DNA from: Hymenobacter montanus
Lineage (GTDB): Bacteria; Bacteroidota; Bacteroidia; Cytophagales; Hymenobacteraceae
NCBI RefSeq assembly: GCF_014699115.1
Contig: NZ_JACXAD010000004.1
Coordinates: 1-64,000, forward strand
Length of the DNA stretch: 64,000 nt
Direction of reading: 5' to 3'
Part shown: positions 25,442-34,242 of the stretch, piece by piece
Layout: every line of letters begins with the position of its first letter
Position numbering within the stretch: position 1 is the stretch's first letter
The notes under the pieces: model-generated
Databases searched by the model: none
What the model was told of the DNA's origin: nothing
Seen by the model: only the letters and a program-made list of their open reading frames with translations
Translations under genes and position numbers: made by a program

Positions 25442-27751
25442 CTATTCCAGGGCCCGGCTCCGGAATAGCAGAAAGCCCAGGTGCCCGTAAATGCTGAAGC
25501 GGCGGGCCGGGTCGTCGTAGAACAGGCCGTGCACGGCCAGCGGCCCCACCGGAGTTTGGAAAACCAGGCCCGTGCTGGCCGTGAGCCGGGGCCGTTCGAT
25601 GCCCTCGGTTTTGACGGCGCGCTGGTCTGCGCCCGGTCGTAAGGGCCGGTAGTTTACGTGGGTGAATACTTCGGTGCGCCATTCCAGCCGGCCCAGAAAC
25701 GGCGTAGTGTAGCGGAGGCCGGCCCCGGCGTAGTGCGACGAACGGTAATTGTCCAGAAACGAAGTACGGCCATCCGGCAAAGGCGCGAATACCGGGGCCG
25801 TAGTGATGCTGGAGCGGTAATTAGCAAACTCGTCCTGCCCGCTGGCCATCAGTTCAGCGTAATAGCCCCAGGCGCGTTTATCGCCTTTCAGCGGGAAGTA
25901 TTGCTCAACGGTAGCCCGCAGCTGCACCCACCGGTGGTTTTGCGACAAGCTAGGCAAAGTAGAAGTACTGCCCCGGTTATAGGCCTCTGAGCCGCTGACG
26001 CCCCGTGCCGTCACGACCACGCGCTTGCCACTGGTGGCGTACTGCTTGCGGTCGAGCGAGTTGCGGGCGAACTGCAGGGCTACGGTACCGCCCCGGAATC
26101 GGGTTCTATCCAGTTCCGTATCGCTTGATATTTCGGCCACGTTAGCATAGTCGTCGCTCAGGTAAAAAGCACCGACATCGAGCAGCAGGCGGCTGCGGTA
26201 GTTAGGGCTGATGCCTACCTGGGTTCCCACTTTGGTATCTTGCTGGAGTACCTGCGTGTTCAGCACATTGCGCCCGAGCAGGCCGCTGGTGTTTTGGTAA
26301 TCCCAGCGGTTGTAGGTAATAGCGGGCTCCACGTAAAAGGGGAGCCGGCTGGGCACGTTCACGCGAAAACTGGCCTGGGCTCCGTTATAAAAGCGTCCCA
26401 GGCTCACGTTGGCCCGGGCCGAGTACAGCAGCCGGCGCAGGTAGCGGTACTCGACGCCAACGTACAGGTTGTCGAGCGGGCGGTTGCTGAGCACGAAGCC
26501 GACTTCGGCCGACACGTTATTGTTTTTGCGCGCGTCCACGCTCATCACGTACCCTTGCTGAGCGGGGTCATATTTGATGCGCGGATAAATGTTGCGGAAA
26601 AAGTCATCCGCCGCCAGCTGGAAGTAGCCCTGCTCCAGCTCGTCGATGGTGTAGGTGCTGCCCGAGCGTCGAAAGAACTGCTGGGCATAGGCATTCTGTT
26701 GGGGGCGCAGGCCCTGCACCTGCACCTGCACGAAGCGCGGCTTAGGGGCGCCCGCCTGAAACGCTTGTCGACGCTGTTGCAACTCCAGCGTGTCGATGCG
26801 GCGCACGATGCGCTTTTTAATGAGTGCCAACTGTCGCTGTACGGCCGTGTCGCCTTTGGCAATCAATTCCCGCACCCGGGCGAAATCGGTGCCGCCAAAG
26901 CCTTCCAGATTAGGCTGAATGTAAATTCCGTTTTTGCCTACACTCAGCGTATCGGCTACGTTGGCCCCCAGAAAGAGCAGCGTGCTGGTGAGGAGGGCAT
27001 CGTCTTGCTTGAATGGATACTTCTTGTACGCCACATCGCCCACGTTAACCCCGATGATAATGTCAGGCGCAAACTCGGTGCGCATTACATCGGTCGGGAA
27101 GTTGTTGTAGATGCCGCCATCGAAAAGGTAGCGCCCGTCGGGGTTGCGGATGGGGCGGTAGGCGAGGGGCACGCTCATGGAGTTGCGCACGGCATCGGCC
27201 AGCGAGCCGGCTTTTTGCACCACCTGCTTGCGCGTGAACACCTCCGCCGCCAGGCAGCGGAAGGGAATGAACAACTTATCGAAATCGTAGTTGGCCCGCG
27301 CGGCGGCGGGCGCCAGCGTGCGGGCCAGGGCAAAATTGAGGTTGAGGTCGTTCACCAGGTTGGTGCTGACGCGGGCCCTCAGGGTGGAATCGAGCGCCAC
27401 TCCCACCCGCAGCGCCGACGGGGAGGGCTCGGCCGTTAGGTAGTTAAAGGTTTTGTCTTCGGTTGGTTTGCCGCTCACCCAGTTCTGAAACTCGGGCGAG
27501 AGCATCAGCTGCTCTATTTCGCGCGGCGAGTAGCCGGCCGCATACAGGGCGCCCACAATGGAACCCATGCTGGTGCCAATAATGTAGTCGATGGGGATGC
27601 CGTTCTTTTCCAGCGTCTTTAACACTCCTACGTGAGCCAGGCCCTTGGCTCCGCCCCCACTGAGCACCACGCCCACGCGCTGGGCCTGAGCGGAAAAACC
27701 GAAGCTGCCTGCCAGTAGCACCAGCAGAATTCGAGCGAAAAAATGCTTCAT
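25442..27751 (-). CDS. patatin-like phospholipase fused to an Omp85 barrel (PlpD-type)
   Basis: The 769-residue protein has a signal peptide (cleavage after SAQAQ, residue 24). A patatin domain covers about 25-310 with the oxyanion motif GGGAKG, nucleophile Ser61 in GTSMGS and catalytic Asp211 in DGGIYNN, so the Ser-Asp dyad is complete. A single POTRA-like segment follows (about 325-420) and then an Omp85 barrel to the end. This domain order is that of type Vd secretion proteins such as Pseudomonas PlpD, in which a lipase is carried out by its own barrel; in Bacteroidota such proteins are common. The expected activity is phospholipase A1/A2 at or outside the outer membrane. The gene is monocistronic and transcribed toward the TrxR-like gene. 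Confidence 0.92.
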   Translation of the reverse strand: MKHFFARILLVLLAGSFGFSAQAQRVGVVLSGGGAKGLAHVGVLKTLEKNGIPIDYIIGTSMGSIVGALYAAGYSPREIEQLMLSPEFQNWVSGKPTEDKTFNYLTAEPSPSALRVGVALDSTLRARVSTNLVNDLNLNFALARTLAPAAARANYDFDKLFIPFRCLAAEVFTRKQVVQKAGSLADAVRNSMSVPLAYRPIRNPDGRYLFDGGIYNNFPTDVMRTEFAPDIIIGVNVGDVAYKKYPFKQDDALLTSTLLFLGANVADTLSVGKNGIYIQPNLEGFGGTDFARVRELIAKGDTAVQRQLALIKKRIVRRIDTLELQQRRQAFQAGAPKPRFVQVQVQGLRPQQNAYAQQFFRRSGSTYTIDELEQGYFQLAADDFFRNIYPRIKYDPAQQGYVMSVDARKNNNVSAEVGFVLSNRPLDNLYVGVEYRYLRRLLYSARANVSLGRFYNGAQASFRVNVPSRLPFYVEPAITYNRWDYQNTSGLLGRNVLNTQVLQQDTKVGTQVGISPNYRSRLLLDVGAFYLSDDYANVAEISSDTELDRTRFRGGTVALQFARNSLDRKQYATSGKRVVVTARGVSGSEAYNRGSTSTLPSLSQNHRWVQLRATVEQYFPLKGDKRAWGYYAELMASGQDEFANYRSSITTAPVFAPLPDGRTSFLDNYRSSHYAGAGLRYTTPFLGRLEWRTEVFTHVNYRPLRPGADQRAVKTEGIERPRLTASTGLVFQTPVGPLAVHGLFYDDPARRFSIYGHLGFLLFRSRALE

Positions 27752-28243
27752 ATGTTTAGAAGAGGAGCCACTCCCGTAGGGAAGCCCGGTGCGTAAATTA
27801 CGCTAAGGGCCTGCCTAAGGATATCAGCCGGTTAATAAAAAAAACGGCCAAAAGTCAAAAGCAATTTCGCCGTGTGGGAACCATGCTCTGGCTGGCGCCT
27901 TCACCCGGGGCCGCAATCAAAAATTTCACCAAAATCGCAGATCCGGGTGGAGAAAGATATAGATCGAAATTTCGGCCACTGTACCCGGCAGCCAGGGTTA
28001 GCCCTTGCGAGCCAAGCCAAGTGACGCTGTCGCGGTTTGCCGGGTTTATCCTCCCGCGTTCCGCCACTTCTCGCTGACTTATGCGGAGGCCCCGCACAGC
28101 CCCGGCTCGAAGGCAACGTCCACTAAAGAGACTAAGGAACCGGTCTTGGTCAGGGAGTCTTCACCAGCTCGTGGGTGACTATTGCGTAGTTGCGGCCCTT
28201 GGTGTCGTGAGTAGTAACGGGCGCGTCATCTGGTAGTCTAGGC
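27752..28243. other. intergenic region with decayed coding remnant
   Basis: About 490 bp with no intact gene. On the minus strand near 28150-28240 a short frame reads DTKGRNYAIVTHELVKTP before a stop; it looks like the end of a lost gene I cannot name. Positions from about 28104 are similar to 31175-31310 and form the downstream flank of the duplicated DUF486 segment. Confidence 0.4.
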
Positions 28244-28350
28244 TTACTATTTCTTGAAGATAACGTGTACGGCCGGTAGCAACAGTCCGAATCCGACCAC
28301 GTAGCTCTAGCCGAGCTTATCAGGTTTGAGGTAGAGGATGGCCGCCGCCG
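28104..28350. repeat. left copy of a diverged direct repeat flanking a T9SS gene
   Basis: This segment is similar in the same orientation to about 31175-31420. The DUF486 part (28244-28350 against 31311-31420) is clear. The flank (28104-28240 against 31175-31310) is weaker but shares blocks such as GAAGGCA, a TCCAC(T/C)AAAG stretch and TAACGGG. The two copies bracket the surface-protein gene at 28421-30823. Confidence 0.55.
28244..28350 (-). pseudogene. 3' fragment of a DUF486 gene
   Basis: On the minus strand the segment encodes AAAILYLKPDKLG, then an in-frame TAG, then SYVVGFGLLLPAVHVIFKK and a stop. This matches the C-terminus of the intact DUF486 protein at 31311-31685 (LFKTDKLGWNHVVGFGLL). 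The Trp after DKLG and the final Trp have both become stop codons, and everything upstream is missing because the sequence runs straight into the terminator of the neighbouring surface-protein gene. It is a dead copy. Confidence 0.75.
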
Positions 28351-28385
28351 TAAAAGCCCCTTGTGGGTGAGGCAAGGGGCTTTTA
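28351..28385 (-). terminator. rho-independent terminator of the 28421-30823 gene
   Basis: A 13-bp perfect stem (TAAAAGCCCCTTG / CAAGGGGCTTTTA) with a 9-nt loop lies 36 bp beyond the stop codon of the minus-strand surface-protein gene. The T residues are within the stem, so it could work in both directions. Confidence 0.8.
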
Positions 28386-28420
28386 CTTATCGTGGTTCTA
28401 ACTGGAAAAGCCGACCCCGG

Positions 28421-30823
28421 CTATTCCCGCACCACGCGCTGGCTTAGTTTGATGCCAGGGCCGCGTACCATCAGCAGGTAGGTGCCGCGAGCCACGTGGG
28501 CGAGCGACATGGAATGGATCTGAGCTCCGGCGAGCGAGGTGTTCAGTACCTGGCGGCCGATGGCATCCAGTAGCGTAACCTGGTACTCCCCACTGGGCAG
28601 GGCGCTCAGGTCCAGGGCACCGGCGCCGGTGGTGGGGCTGGGGTGGAAACCCAGGGCTTGTGGGCCAGTGAAGGGTACCGTCTCCACGGGCGAGTAGCTG
28701 GCCTTGCCATCGGTATTGACTTGCCGCAGGCGGTAATACACCGTGCCCTTGCGGCCGGCTCCGGCGTTGGCGTCGGTGTAAGCATAAGCGGTGGACCGAA
28801 TGGTGGTACCCTGGCCGGCCACGCGACCTACCCGCGTAAAATCCTGGCCATCGGTGCTGCGCTCCACGTCGAAGTGGGCGTTGTTCTTTTCCGAGGCCGT
28901 GCGCCAGGTTAACTGGGCATCGAGGTTGCGCCCGGCGCGGGCTTCAAACGAAACCAGTTCCACCGGCAGGGGAGTTTTGGTGATCGGGATGGTAAAGGTG
29001 GCGATGTTACTGCCCGAGCCGCTCAGGTCAGTGGCGCTATACGTAAACACGGCGTCGCCCGCATAGCTGCTCTGAGGATCAAACTTCAGTTGGTTGGCCA
29101 GCGCCACGGGAATAGTCTGGCCCACGGTGACTGGTGAATTGTTCAGGTACAGAGTGCCACTTGCCGTGGGCGGCAGAGTTTGAATGGTGAAAAAGTTCAC
29201 CGCCGACCCATTCAGGATGGTGGCGCTGAGTGGAGAGACCGCTAGGGCCGGCGACTGGTTGCTCAGGCTGGCATTGTTTACATTGTTAGCAACGAGCAAC
29301 ACCGTGCACGTGCCGATGTATAAATCATCGATGCCGAAGTCGTTGCCTTCGATTGACTTGTTCACATCCCGGATTTCTACCACGGCGCTGGTCTGGGTAC
29401 CCGAAAACCACAGGTCGGAGATGCGCACGTAATTATTCTGGGTGGTGGGCAGTGTCGTCACCGAGGAGGTCGACTTGCCATTAATCACGAAGCCGAGCTG
29501 GGCCGGGTTTTGGGAGTACAGACTACTAGCGTAGGCCGAGAAGCTATAGTAGGTGTTGGGCCGTACGGGCACCGTTTGCGCATAGATGATGCTTAAATTC
29601 TGCGAGCCATTCACCATCATAAAGTTGTCGCTCGGGCCGGTTCGGCCGGTGCCAACGAAGAGCGAGTGGTACGAAGCGGCATTGCCGCCGACCATGTACG
29701 AAGCCGCAGGTAAGTCGTTGCCGTTAAAGGGCGTGGAAGTTGGTCGGTAGGTATAGCTCGACGAGAAGCCGGTGTTGCCACTTGTAAAGCTAGGGTTGGT
29801 TAGGAGGTTACTGCCGGTGCCAAGGATGCAAACCAGGTCGGCATCGTACACGTTCAGCCTTACCGTGGAGCTATTCGAGAAGCGGTTGGTGACGATGTCA
29901 TACGTGAAGCTGTCGGGCCCGAGGTAGCCCGTGACGGGCGTGTAGGTATAGCTGCCGTTTTGGTTGAGTACGACGGTGCCATGCGCGGGCTGCGATATGA
30001 GCTGCGCATTAATAGCTTGGTTAGCTGGGTTGGCATCGTTGAGGGTGACGTTTCCCGTCTTGGCCGTGTTGCGCGGAACATCGTTGGTGTCGTCCTCGGT
30101 TATGATGAACGTGGGGTTGGTTACGCTCACGGAGAGAGTTGCGTAGTCGAGGGCCGTATTGCTGCCTTGGCTGGTACTGGTGCCCACGGTGCTGCTCATC
30201 AAGTAGAAGTTGCCATTCGCCGTGGAAGGGGCGGTGAAGCTGAAGGTGTAAGTGTTCGAACTACCACTCGGCATCACTGCTAGCGTTGTAAAGGTGATGG
30301 TATAGTTTGAGGCGTTGTAAGTAGCCACACCGGACAGGGCCGCCTGTTGGGCCGCCGTCATGGACGCGTAGACCGGCAGAGTAACCTGCCGCGTAACGTT
30401 TTCAGCCGAATTTGGGCCGTTGTTGGTGAAGGTGACCGTGTAGGCGCCCGATGGCAGGCCCCCGCCGAGCGTGGAGGCGACCGGTGTCCCAAATTGGGAC
30501 GGCCTAGTGGTGTTACCTACTAAGGTGGTCGTCACGTCCGCAACGTCAGCAAACGCACCGGCTACCGACCGGCTGGTTCCCGTACCGGTGAGGTGGCGGT
30601 CAGGGCTCAGGGGAGAACGGCTGTCAGGGGCGTCGTTTTCAGTGGCCCCATCGTGGGCCGCCGGGGCCACCTCCGGCACCGCTGCGGGCATAGAGGCTGA
30701 AGCAAGGCTGGCATTGCCCGCCGTAAAACCTGAATCGAGCAGAAGATTCCGCGCCCGGCTCATCCCAGGGATGATTAGCATGAGCAGCAACAAAATAAGT
30801 AGTCGTGTAAAAAAGATCATCAT
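28421..30823 (-). CDS. T9SS-secreted surface protein with DUF11, cadherin-like and CBM-like domains
   Basis: The 800-residue protein has a signal peptide (MMIFFTRLLILLLLMLII, then a cleavage region near residue 25) and a low-complexity linker. A DUF11-type repeat lies at about 95-235 and a cadherin-like unit (NDVPRNTAKTGNVTLND) at about 243-330. A carbohydrate-binding-like jelly roll runs from LLTNPSFTSGNTGF to GIDDLYIGTC (about 340-505). A second Ig-like unit follows, then the LPVELVSFEAR module (~625) and a T9SS type A sorting domain ending SQRVVRE. The middle two modules are paralogous to those in the giant protein at 16592-24241, so the two genes share an origin. Surface display or adhesion is inferred. 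It has its own terminator and is bracketed by a diverged direct repeat. Confidence 0.85.
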   Translation of the reverse strand: MMIFFTRLLILLLLMLIIPGMSRARNLLLDSGFTAGNASLASASMPAAVPEVAPAAHDGATENDAPDSRSPLSPDRHLTGTGTSRSVAGAFADVADVTTTLVGNTTRPSQFGTPVASTLGGGLPSGAYTVTFTNNGPNSAENVTRQVTLPVYASMTAAQQAALSGVATYNASNYTITFTTLAVMPSGSSNTYTFSFTAPSTANGNFYLMSSTVGTSTSQGSNTALDYATLSVSVTNPTFIITEDDTNDVPRNTAKTGNVTLNDANPANQAINAQLISQPAHGTVVLNQNGSYTYTPVTGYLGPDSFTYDIVTNRFSNSSTVRLNVYDADLVCILGTGSNLLTNPSFTSGNTGFSSSYTYRPTSTPFNGNDLPAASYMVGGNAASYHSLFVGTGRTGPSDNFMMVNGSQNLSIIYAQTVPVRPNTYYSFSAYASSLYSQNPAQLGFVINGKSTSSVTTLPTTQNNYVRISDLWFSGTQTSAVVEIRDVNKSIEGNDFGIDDLYIGTCTVLLVANNVNNASLSNQSPALAVSPLSATILNGSAVNFFTIQTLPPTASGTLYLNNSPVTVGQTIPVALANQLKFDPQSSYAGDAVFTYSATDLSGSGSNIATFTIPITKTPLPVELVSFEARAGRNLDAQLTWRTASEKNNAHFDVERSTDGQDFTRVGRVAGQGTTIRSTAYAYTDANAGAGRKGTVYYRLRQVNTDGKASYSPVETVPFTGPQALGFHPSPTTGAGALDLSALPSGEYQVTLLDAIGRQVLNTSLAGAQIHSMSLAHVARGTYLLMVRGPGIKLSQRVVRE

Positions 30824-31310
30824 TTGATAAGAAAAAGTGGGCTAAAGTGATAATTCTATTCGAAGAAATCCGTGCGGAATCCCAACCGAAGGTCAGAAAT
30901 TGCTCTATGCCAAGAGTGGATTAGCAGTAGCACTTGCTATATCAATGAGTAACAGGCTACTTTTTTGGAAAGATACATGAATTATTTTTTATGGAAAAAA
31001 TAATTTGGTCATCCAATCTACAATTAATAATACAATATCCCATAAAATAGCCCCAATCACCTGCTAGCGAGTTACTGTTCCTGCTATCTATTGCTCTATC
31101 AATCAGGATTCAACCAGTTTCTCCGTCGAAGCAGCGCCAACAACTACAGGTACCGCTCGGGCTCCGTATATCCTCGGTCTGAAGGCAGCTTCCACCAAAG
31201 GAGCCAGGGCAGCGGAACGCGCATAGGTGAAGAAACCACCACCAACTTGCGGGGGGCTAGCTCAGCGTTGCAGGTTCCGGGAGGGCTAACGGGGCATCAT
31301 ACGCCCGGGC
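30824..31310. other. promoter region and right copy of the direct repeat
   Basis: This 487-bp stretch holds an AT-rich zone (about 30950-31060) that must contain the promoter of the minus-strand surface gene, though no exact TAnnTTTG was found. Positions ~31175-31310 are the downstream flank of the DUF486 gene that recurs near 28104-28240. No gene was seen. Confidence 0.45.
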
Positions 31311-31685
31311 CTACCATTTCTTGAAAATAACGTACACGGCCGCTATCAGTAGCCCGAAGCCGACCACGTGGTTCCAGCCTAGCTTATCGGTTTTGAAGAG
31401 GAAGACGGCACACAGCGTAAACACGGTGAGCGTGATGACTTCCTGCAGCACCTTGAGCTGGAACAGGCTGAACGGACCACCGTTTTCCTCGAACCCGAGG
31501 CGGTTGGCGGGCACCTGCAGCACGTACTCGAACAGGGCCAGGCCCCAGCTTACCAGAATAACCCCACCCAGCCCCAGCTTGGCAAACCACGCCATCTTCT
31601 TGAATAAGTGGAGGTGCCCGTACCAGGCCAACGTCATAAACAGGTTGGCAATGGTAAGCAGGATGAGAGAGTAAACGCCTTTCAT
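31311..31685 (-). CDS. DUF486 (DMT-like) small membrane protein
   Basis: The 124-residue protein has four predicted membrane helices, starting with GVYSLILLTIANLFMTLAWYG. It also has the family's conserved VPANRLGFEENGGPF stretch in the second half and the closing AVYVIFKKW. This is the DUF486 family, usually described as a DMT-superfamily-like protein of about 110-125 residues; its function is not established. The gene is monocistronic. A broken copy of its 3' end lies 3 kb away at 28244-28350, on the far side of a surface-protein gene. Confidence 0.85.
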   Translation of the reverse strand: MKGVYSLILLTIANLFMTLAWYGHLHLFKKMAWFAKLGLGGVILVSWGLALFEYVLQVPANRLGFEENGGPFSLFQLKVLQEVITLTVFTLCAVFLFKTDKLGWNHVVGFGLLIAAVYVIFKKW

Positions 31686-31834
31686 AAAGAGGAAGCCGAC
31701 TGAATTCGAGCGGGTAAATTAAGGTCAAAAGCAGGTTTCAGTTGTCCTTGTTATAGTTTAGGCCACTGGCTGAGCCGGGGCCAGGCCCAACTGCGGGGTA
31801 CTTCCGCGGCGGGCGCCCTCCCATTAACCAGCTT

Positions 31835-32800
31835 ATGCTACCCTCTAAATCAACCGCCGTTATCAGCAGCAATTCTATGAACCCAGCGACTACTTTGGAC
31901 CCCGGCATTGGCGAAAAATTCTCGCGTCGTACCAAGCGAGCCATCAACCACGACGGTTCTTTCAACGTGCGGCGCCGTGGTGGGCCCCACCGCCACGACC
32001 CCTATCAGTGGCTCATCCAGATGGACTGGTGGCCCTTTATTGGGGTGGTTGTGGTATTTTTCGGCTTGCTGAACACGGCTTTCGCCCTGGCCTACCTGGC
32101 CCTGGGCCTGGACAACCTACCCGGCGTGACGGCTCCGCACAACTGGTGGCAGGACTTCCTGAGCGCCCTGTTTTTCTCGATCCAAACCTTTACTTCCGTG
32201 GGCTACGGCCACGTGTACCCCGGCAGCAACGGTACCGGATTCGTCTCCAGCCTCGAAGCCCTGGTGGGGGTGCTCACCTTTGCTTTGGCGACGGGCTTGC
32301 TCTACGGGCGGTTTTCGCGGCCCACGGCCCGCATTCATTTCAGCCACCGGGCCATCATCAGCCGCCGGGCCGATGGCTTGCCCTGCCTGCAGTTTCGCAT
32401 TGCCAACCAGCGCTCCAACATCCTGATTGACTTGCGGGCCCGCGTCCTCCTCAAAACCGTGGACCCGGTTACCAACAACCAGCAGTATAACCTTCTGCCG
32501 CTGGAGCGCGATTTCATCAGCTTTTTCCCGCTGAGCTGGACGGTGGTGCACGACATTACGCCCGATAGTCCGCTCCACGGCCTGGGCCCGGCCGACTACG
32601 AAGCCCAGAGCATGGAAGTCATCATTCAGCTAAAAGGGTACGACGACACCTTCGCACAGGACGTGCATGCTCGCAACTCCTACACGCACGACGAAATAGA
32701 GTGGGACCGCCGCTTTATCCGCGCCTACGAGGTGGGCGATGACGGCATCGCCGTGGTCGATTTAGATCAGCTGCACCTCACCGAACCGCTCGAGCAATGA
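31835..32800 (+). CDS. inward-rectifier (Kir-type) potassium channel
   Basis: The 321-residue protein has the KirBac layout. It opens with a cytoplasmic N-terminus containing NVRRRG and an interfacial slide helix (DPYQWLIQMDWW). Two transmembrane helices (about 66-92 and 134-157) flank a pore helix with the potassium filter TSVGYG at 120-125. The cytoplasmic immunoglobulin-like Kir domain follows (about 165-310; ARIHFSHRAII, LRARVLLKT, SWTVVHDITPDSPL). It should carry potassium across the inner membrane. The start is uncertain by 14 residues: a second ATG lies at 31877. It is divergent from the DUF486 gene and has no obvious operon partner. Confidence 0.93.
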   Translation: MLPSKSTAVISSNSMNPATTLDPGIGEKFSRRTKRAINHDGSFNVRRRGGPHRHDPYQWLIQMDWWPFIGVVVVFFGLLNTAFALAYLALGLDNLPGVTAPHNWWQDFLSALFFSIQTFTSVGYGHVYPGSNGTGFVSSLEALVGVLTFALATGLLYGRFSRPTARIHFSHRAIISRRADGLPCLQFRIANQRSNILIDLRARVLLKTVDPVTNNQQYNLLPLERDFISFFPLSWTVVHDITPDSPLHGLGPADYEAQSMEVIIQLKGYDDTFAQDVHARNSYTHDEIEWDRRFIRAYEVGDDGIAVVDLDQLHLTEPLEQ

Positions 32801-32850
32801 GCAAATGAAGTAGCCTGCCTCGCTGGTTATTATTCACCTGATTCGACTAT

Positions 32851-33822
32851 TCACTCCTCGTGCCCCGGTGCGCTTACCAGTGGTGCGGCGGCCGCTTCTT
32901 TCAGCTCGCGCTCCAGCTGCTGCTTTTCCTTTTCGGAAGGCGTGCGGGGCAGTTGGCTCAAATCGGGCGAGCCAGCATCGACCCAGCACGTAAACCAAAA
33001 GTTGCCGATGAGGGCCGCTGCGTAGCGCATCTGCCGCTCAACCTGCCCATTCAGCCGGGCATGGTAGGCCCGGCTGAATTCCCGTGAATACGCCCGGACC
33101 GTTTGGCTGCCGCGCTGCTCGTAGCCGAACTTGCGGTCTTCGGAAAACTGAGCTGTTACGTCTTTTTCAAACCGTAGCACCGAGTCTACGGCGGCGTGTG
33201 AGCGAGCTACCGCCACCCAGATGGTTTTGGTGGGGTCTTCAATGTACCTTGCTTGGCCGCTGAACAAGTCGTAATCGGTACTGAGCAGCTCGGGCAGCCG
33301 CGACTCCCACAGGCCGTGGATGCCGCGCTGGCCAGTGAGCTGGCCGTTGTAGTTTCGGGTGGTGTGCAGCGGCACGCAGGCATCGGCAATGTAATGGCCC
33401 ATATCGGCCGAGAGGCGCAGAATGCGGTCGGTATCGTGCGCTTTGAAGGCCGCGGTGAGCTGATTTTTCATGCTCACTATGTTCCAGGGCACGATGCCGT
33501 GGCGCAACAGGGAGTCTTCGCCGTAGCGGGCAATGGCATCGGCGTAGTGGCGGGGCATTTTATACTCAGCGCTGTCGCCGTAGCGGTCCACGTCGAGAAA
33601 GTGCTTGGGCGCTTCGCCGGGCACCACCGTGCGCCGCGAGTCGGGCCGGGTGGCATTGGTCGTCAGGTACTCAATGTTGGCTTTATAAAAGCCAATCATG
33701 CCCGGCGGCAGCGTGTACACGGCCAGCCGGTTCAGCAGCCGGTGGCCGAAGAACCCCCACGCCCGGACCTGGCGGGAGAAGAACGGCAAGCCAAGGAATA
33801 ATAGCAATACATATTTTTTCAC
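32851..33822 (-). CDS. S1/P1-nuclease / zinc-dependent phospholipase C-like enzyme
   Basis: With a GTG start at 33822 the protein is 323 residues: a signal peptide MKKYVLLLFLGLPFFSRQVR-A followed directly by WGFFGH. In this superfamily the mature protein begins with a Trp whose amino group binds zinc, so cleavage before Trp22 fits exactly and decides the start. Other likely zinc ligands are His27, the Asp in LDVDRYG, the His and Asp in GHYIADACVPLH, and the His and Glu in GIHGLWES. Zinc-dependent nuclease or phospholipase C activity in the periplasm or outside is expected; which of the two cannot be told. Upstream in-frame ATGs at 33885 and 33990 would add a long non-signal extension that runs through a repeat hairpin and are unlikely. 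Confidence 0.78.
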   Translation of the reverse strand: MKKYVLLLFLGLPFFSRQVRAWGFFGHRLLNRLAVYTLPPGMIGFYKANIEYLTTNATRPDSRRTVVPGEAPKHFLDVDRYGDSAEYKMPRHYADAIARYGEDSLLRHGIVPWNIVSMKNQLTAAFKAHDTDRILRLSADMGHYIADACVPLHTTRNYNGQLTGQRGIHGLWESRLPELLSTDYDLFSGQARYIEDPTKTIWVAVARSHAAVDSVLRFEKDVTAQFSEDRKFGYEQRGSQTVRAYSREFSRAYHARLNGQVERQMRYAAALIGNFWFTCWVDAGSPDLSQLPRTPSEKEKQQLERELKEAAAAPLVSAPGHEE

Positions 33823-33926
33823 GAATAACAAGGTACGGGAAACGCGCGCAAAAACAAATCGCGGACTCGTATCCTGCCATTTCATTGGCTTGGCTCCGCT
33901 TGCTGATTTTCTTAATTTAGGGGCCT

Positions 33927-33960
33927 CACCCCCCAGCCCCCTCTCCGGGGGAGAGGGGGA
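33927..33960. repeat. REP-like GC-rich hairpin
   Basis: CCCCCTCTCC (33937-33946) and GGAGAGGGGG (33950-33959) form a perfect 10-bp stem with a GGG loop, preceded by CCTCACCCCCCAGCC. This looks like the short repetitive palindromes scattered in many Bacteroidota genomes. It lies about 115 bp upstream of the chosen start of the S1/P1-like gene. The rest of the 33823-34242 gap holds no gene I can support. Confidence 0.5.
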
Positions 33961-34242
33961 GCCAGATCGATGAATGCAGTGGTACAGCAACCACAGAGCG
34001 GCAGCTCTCTCACGGGCGTAGAGTTCCTAAGTTGCTCATCTCCAGTATAAAAAGATTGACAGTCAATAGATTAGAGCTATACTACGGTCTGTGTACTTGT
34101 CGTCTGGCTCCCTCTGCTGAGGTTTCGCGCCTGAAGCGGACCGGGGTCGTACCTGGTAGGGGTCACGTGAGGTTTCGCCTGGTAGAGATTACCGAAGAGG
34201 GGCCGGTACGCGGTGGGTGGTATTTCGCCCGGTATACAGCGG

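Noticed and set aside
26240-27439. Plus-strand open frame of 399 codons opposite the patatin gene
   Set aside because: Antisense shadow of a gene with a complete catalytic dyad and barrel; the product has no recognisable domain.
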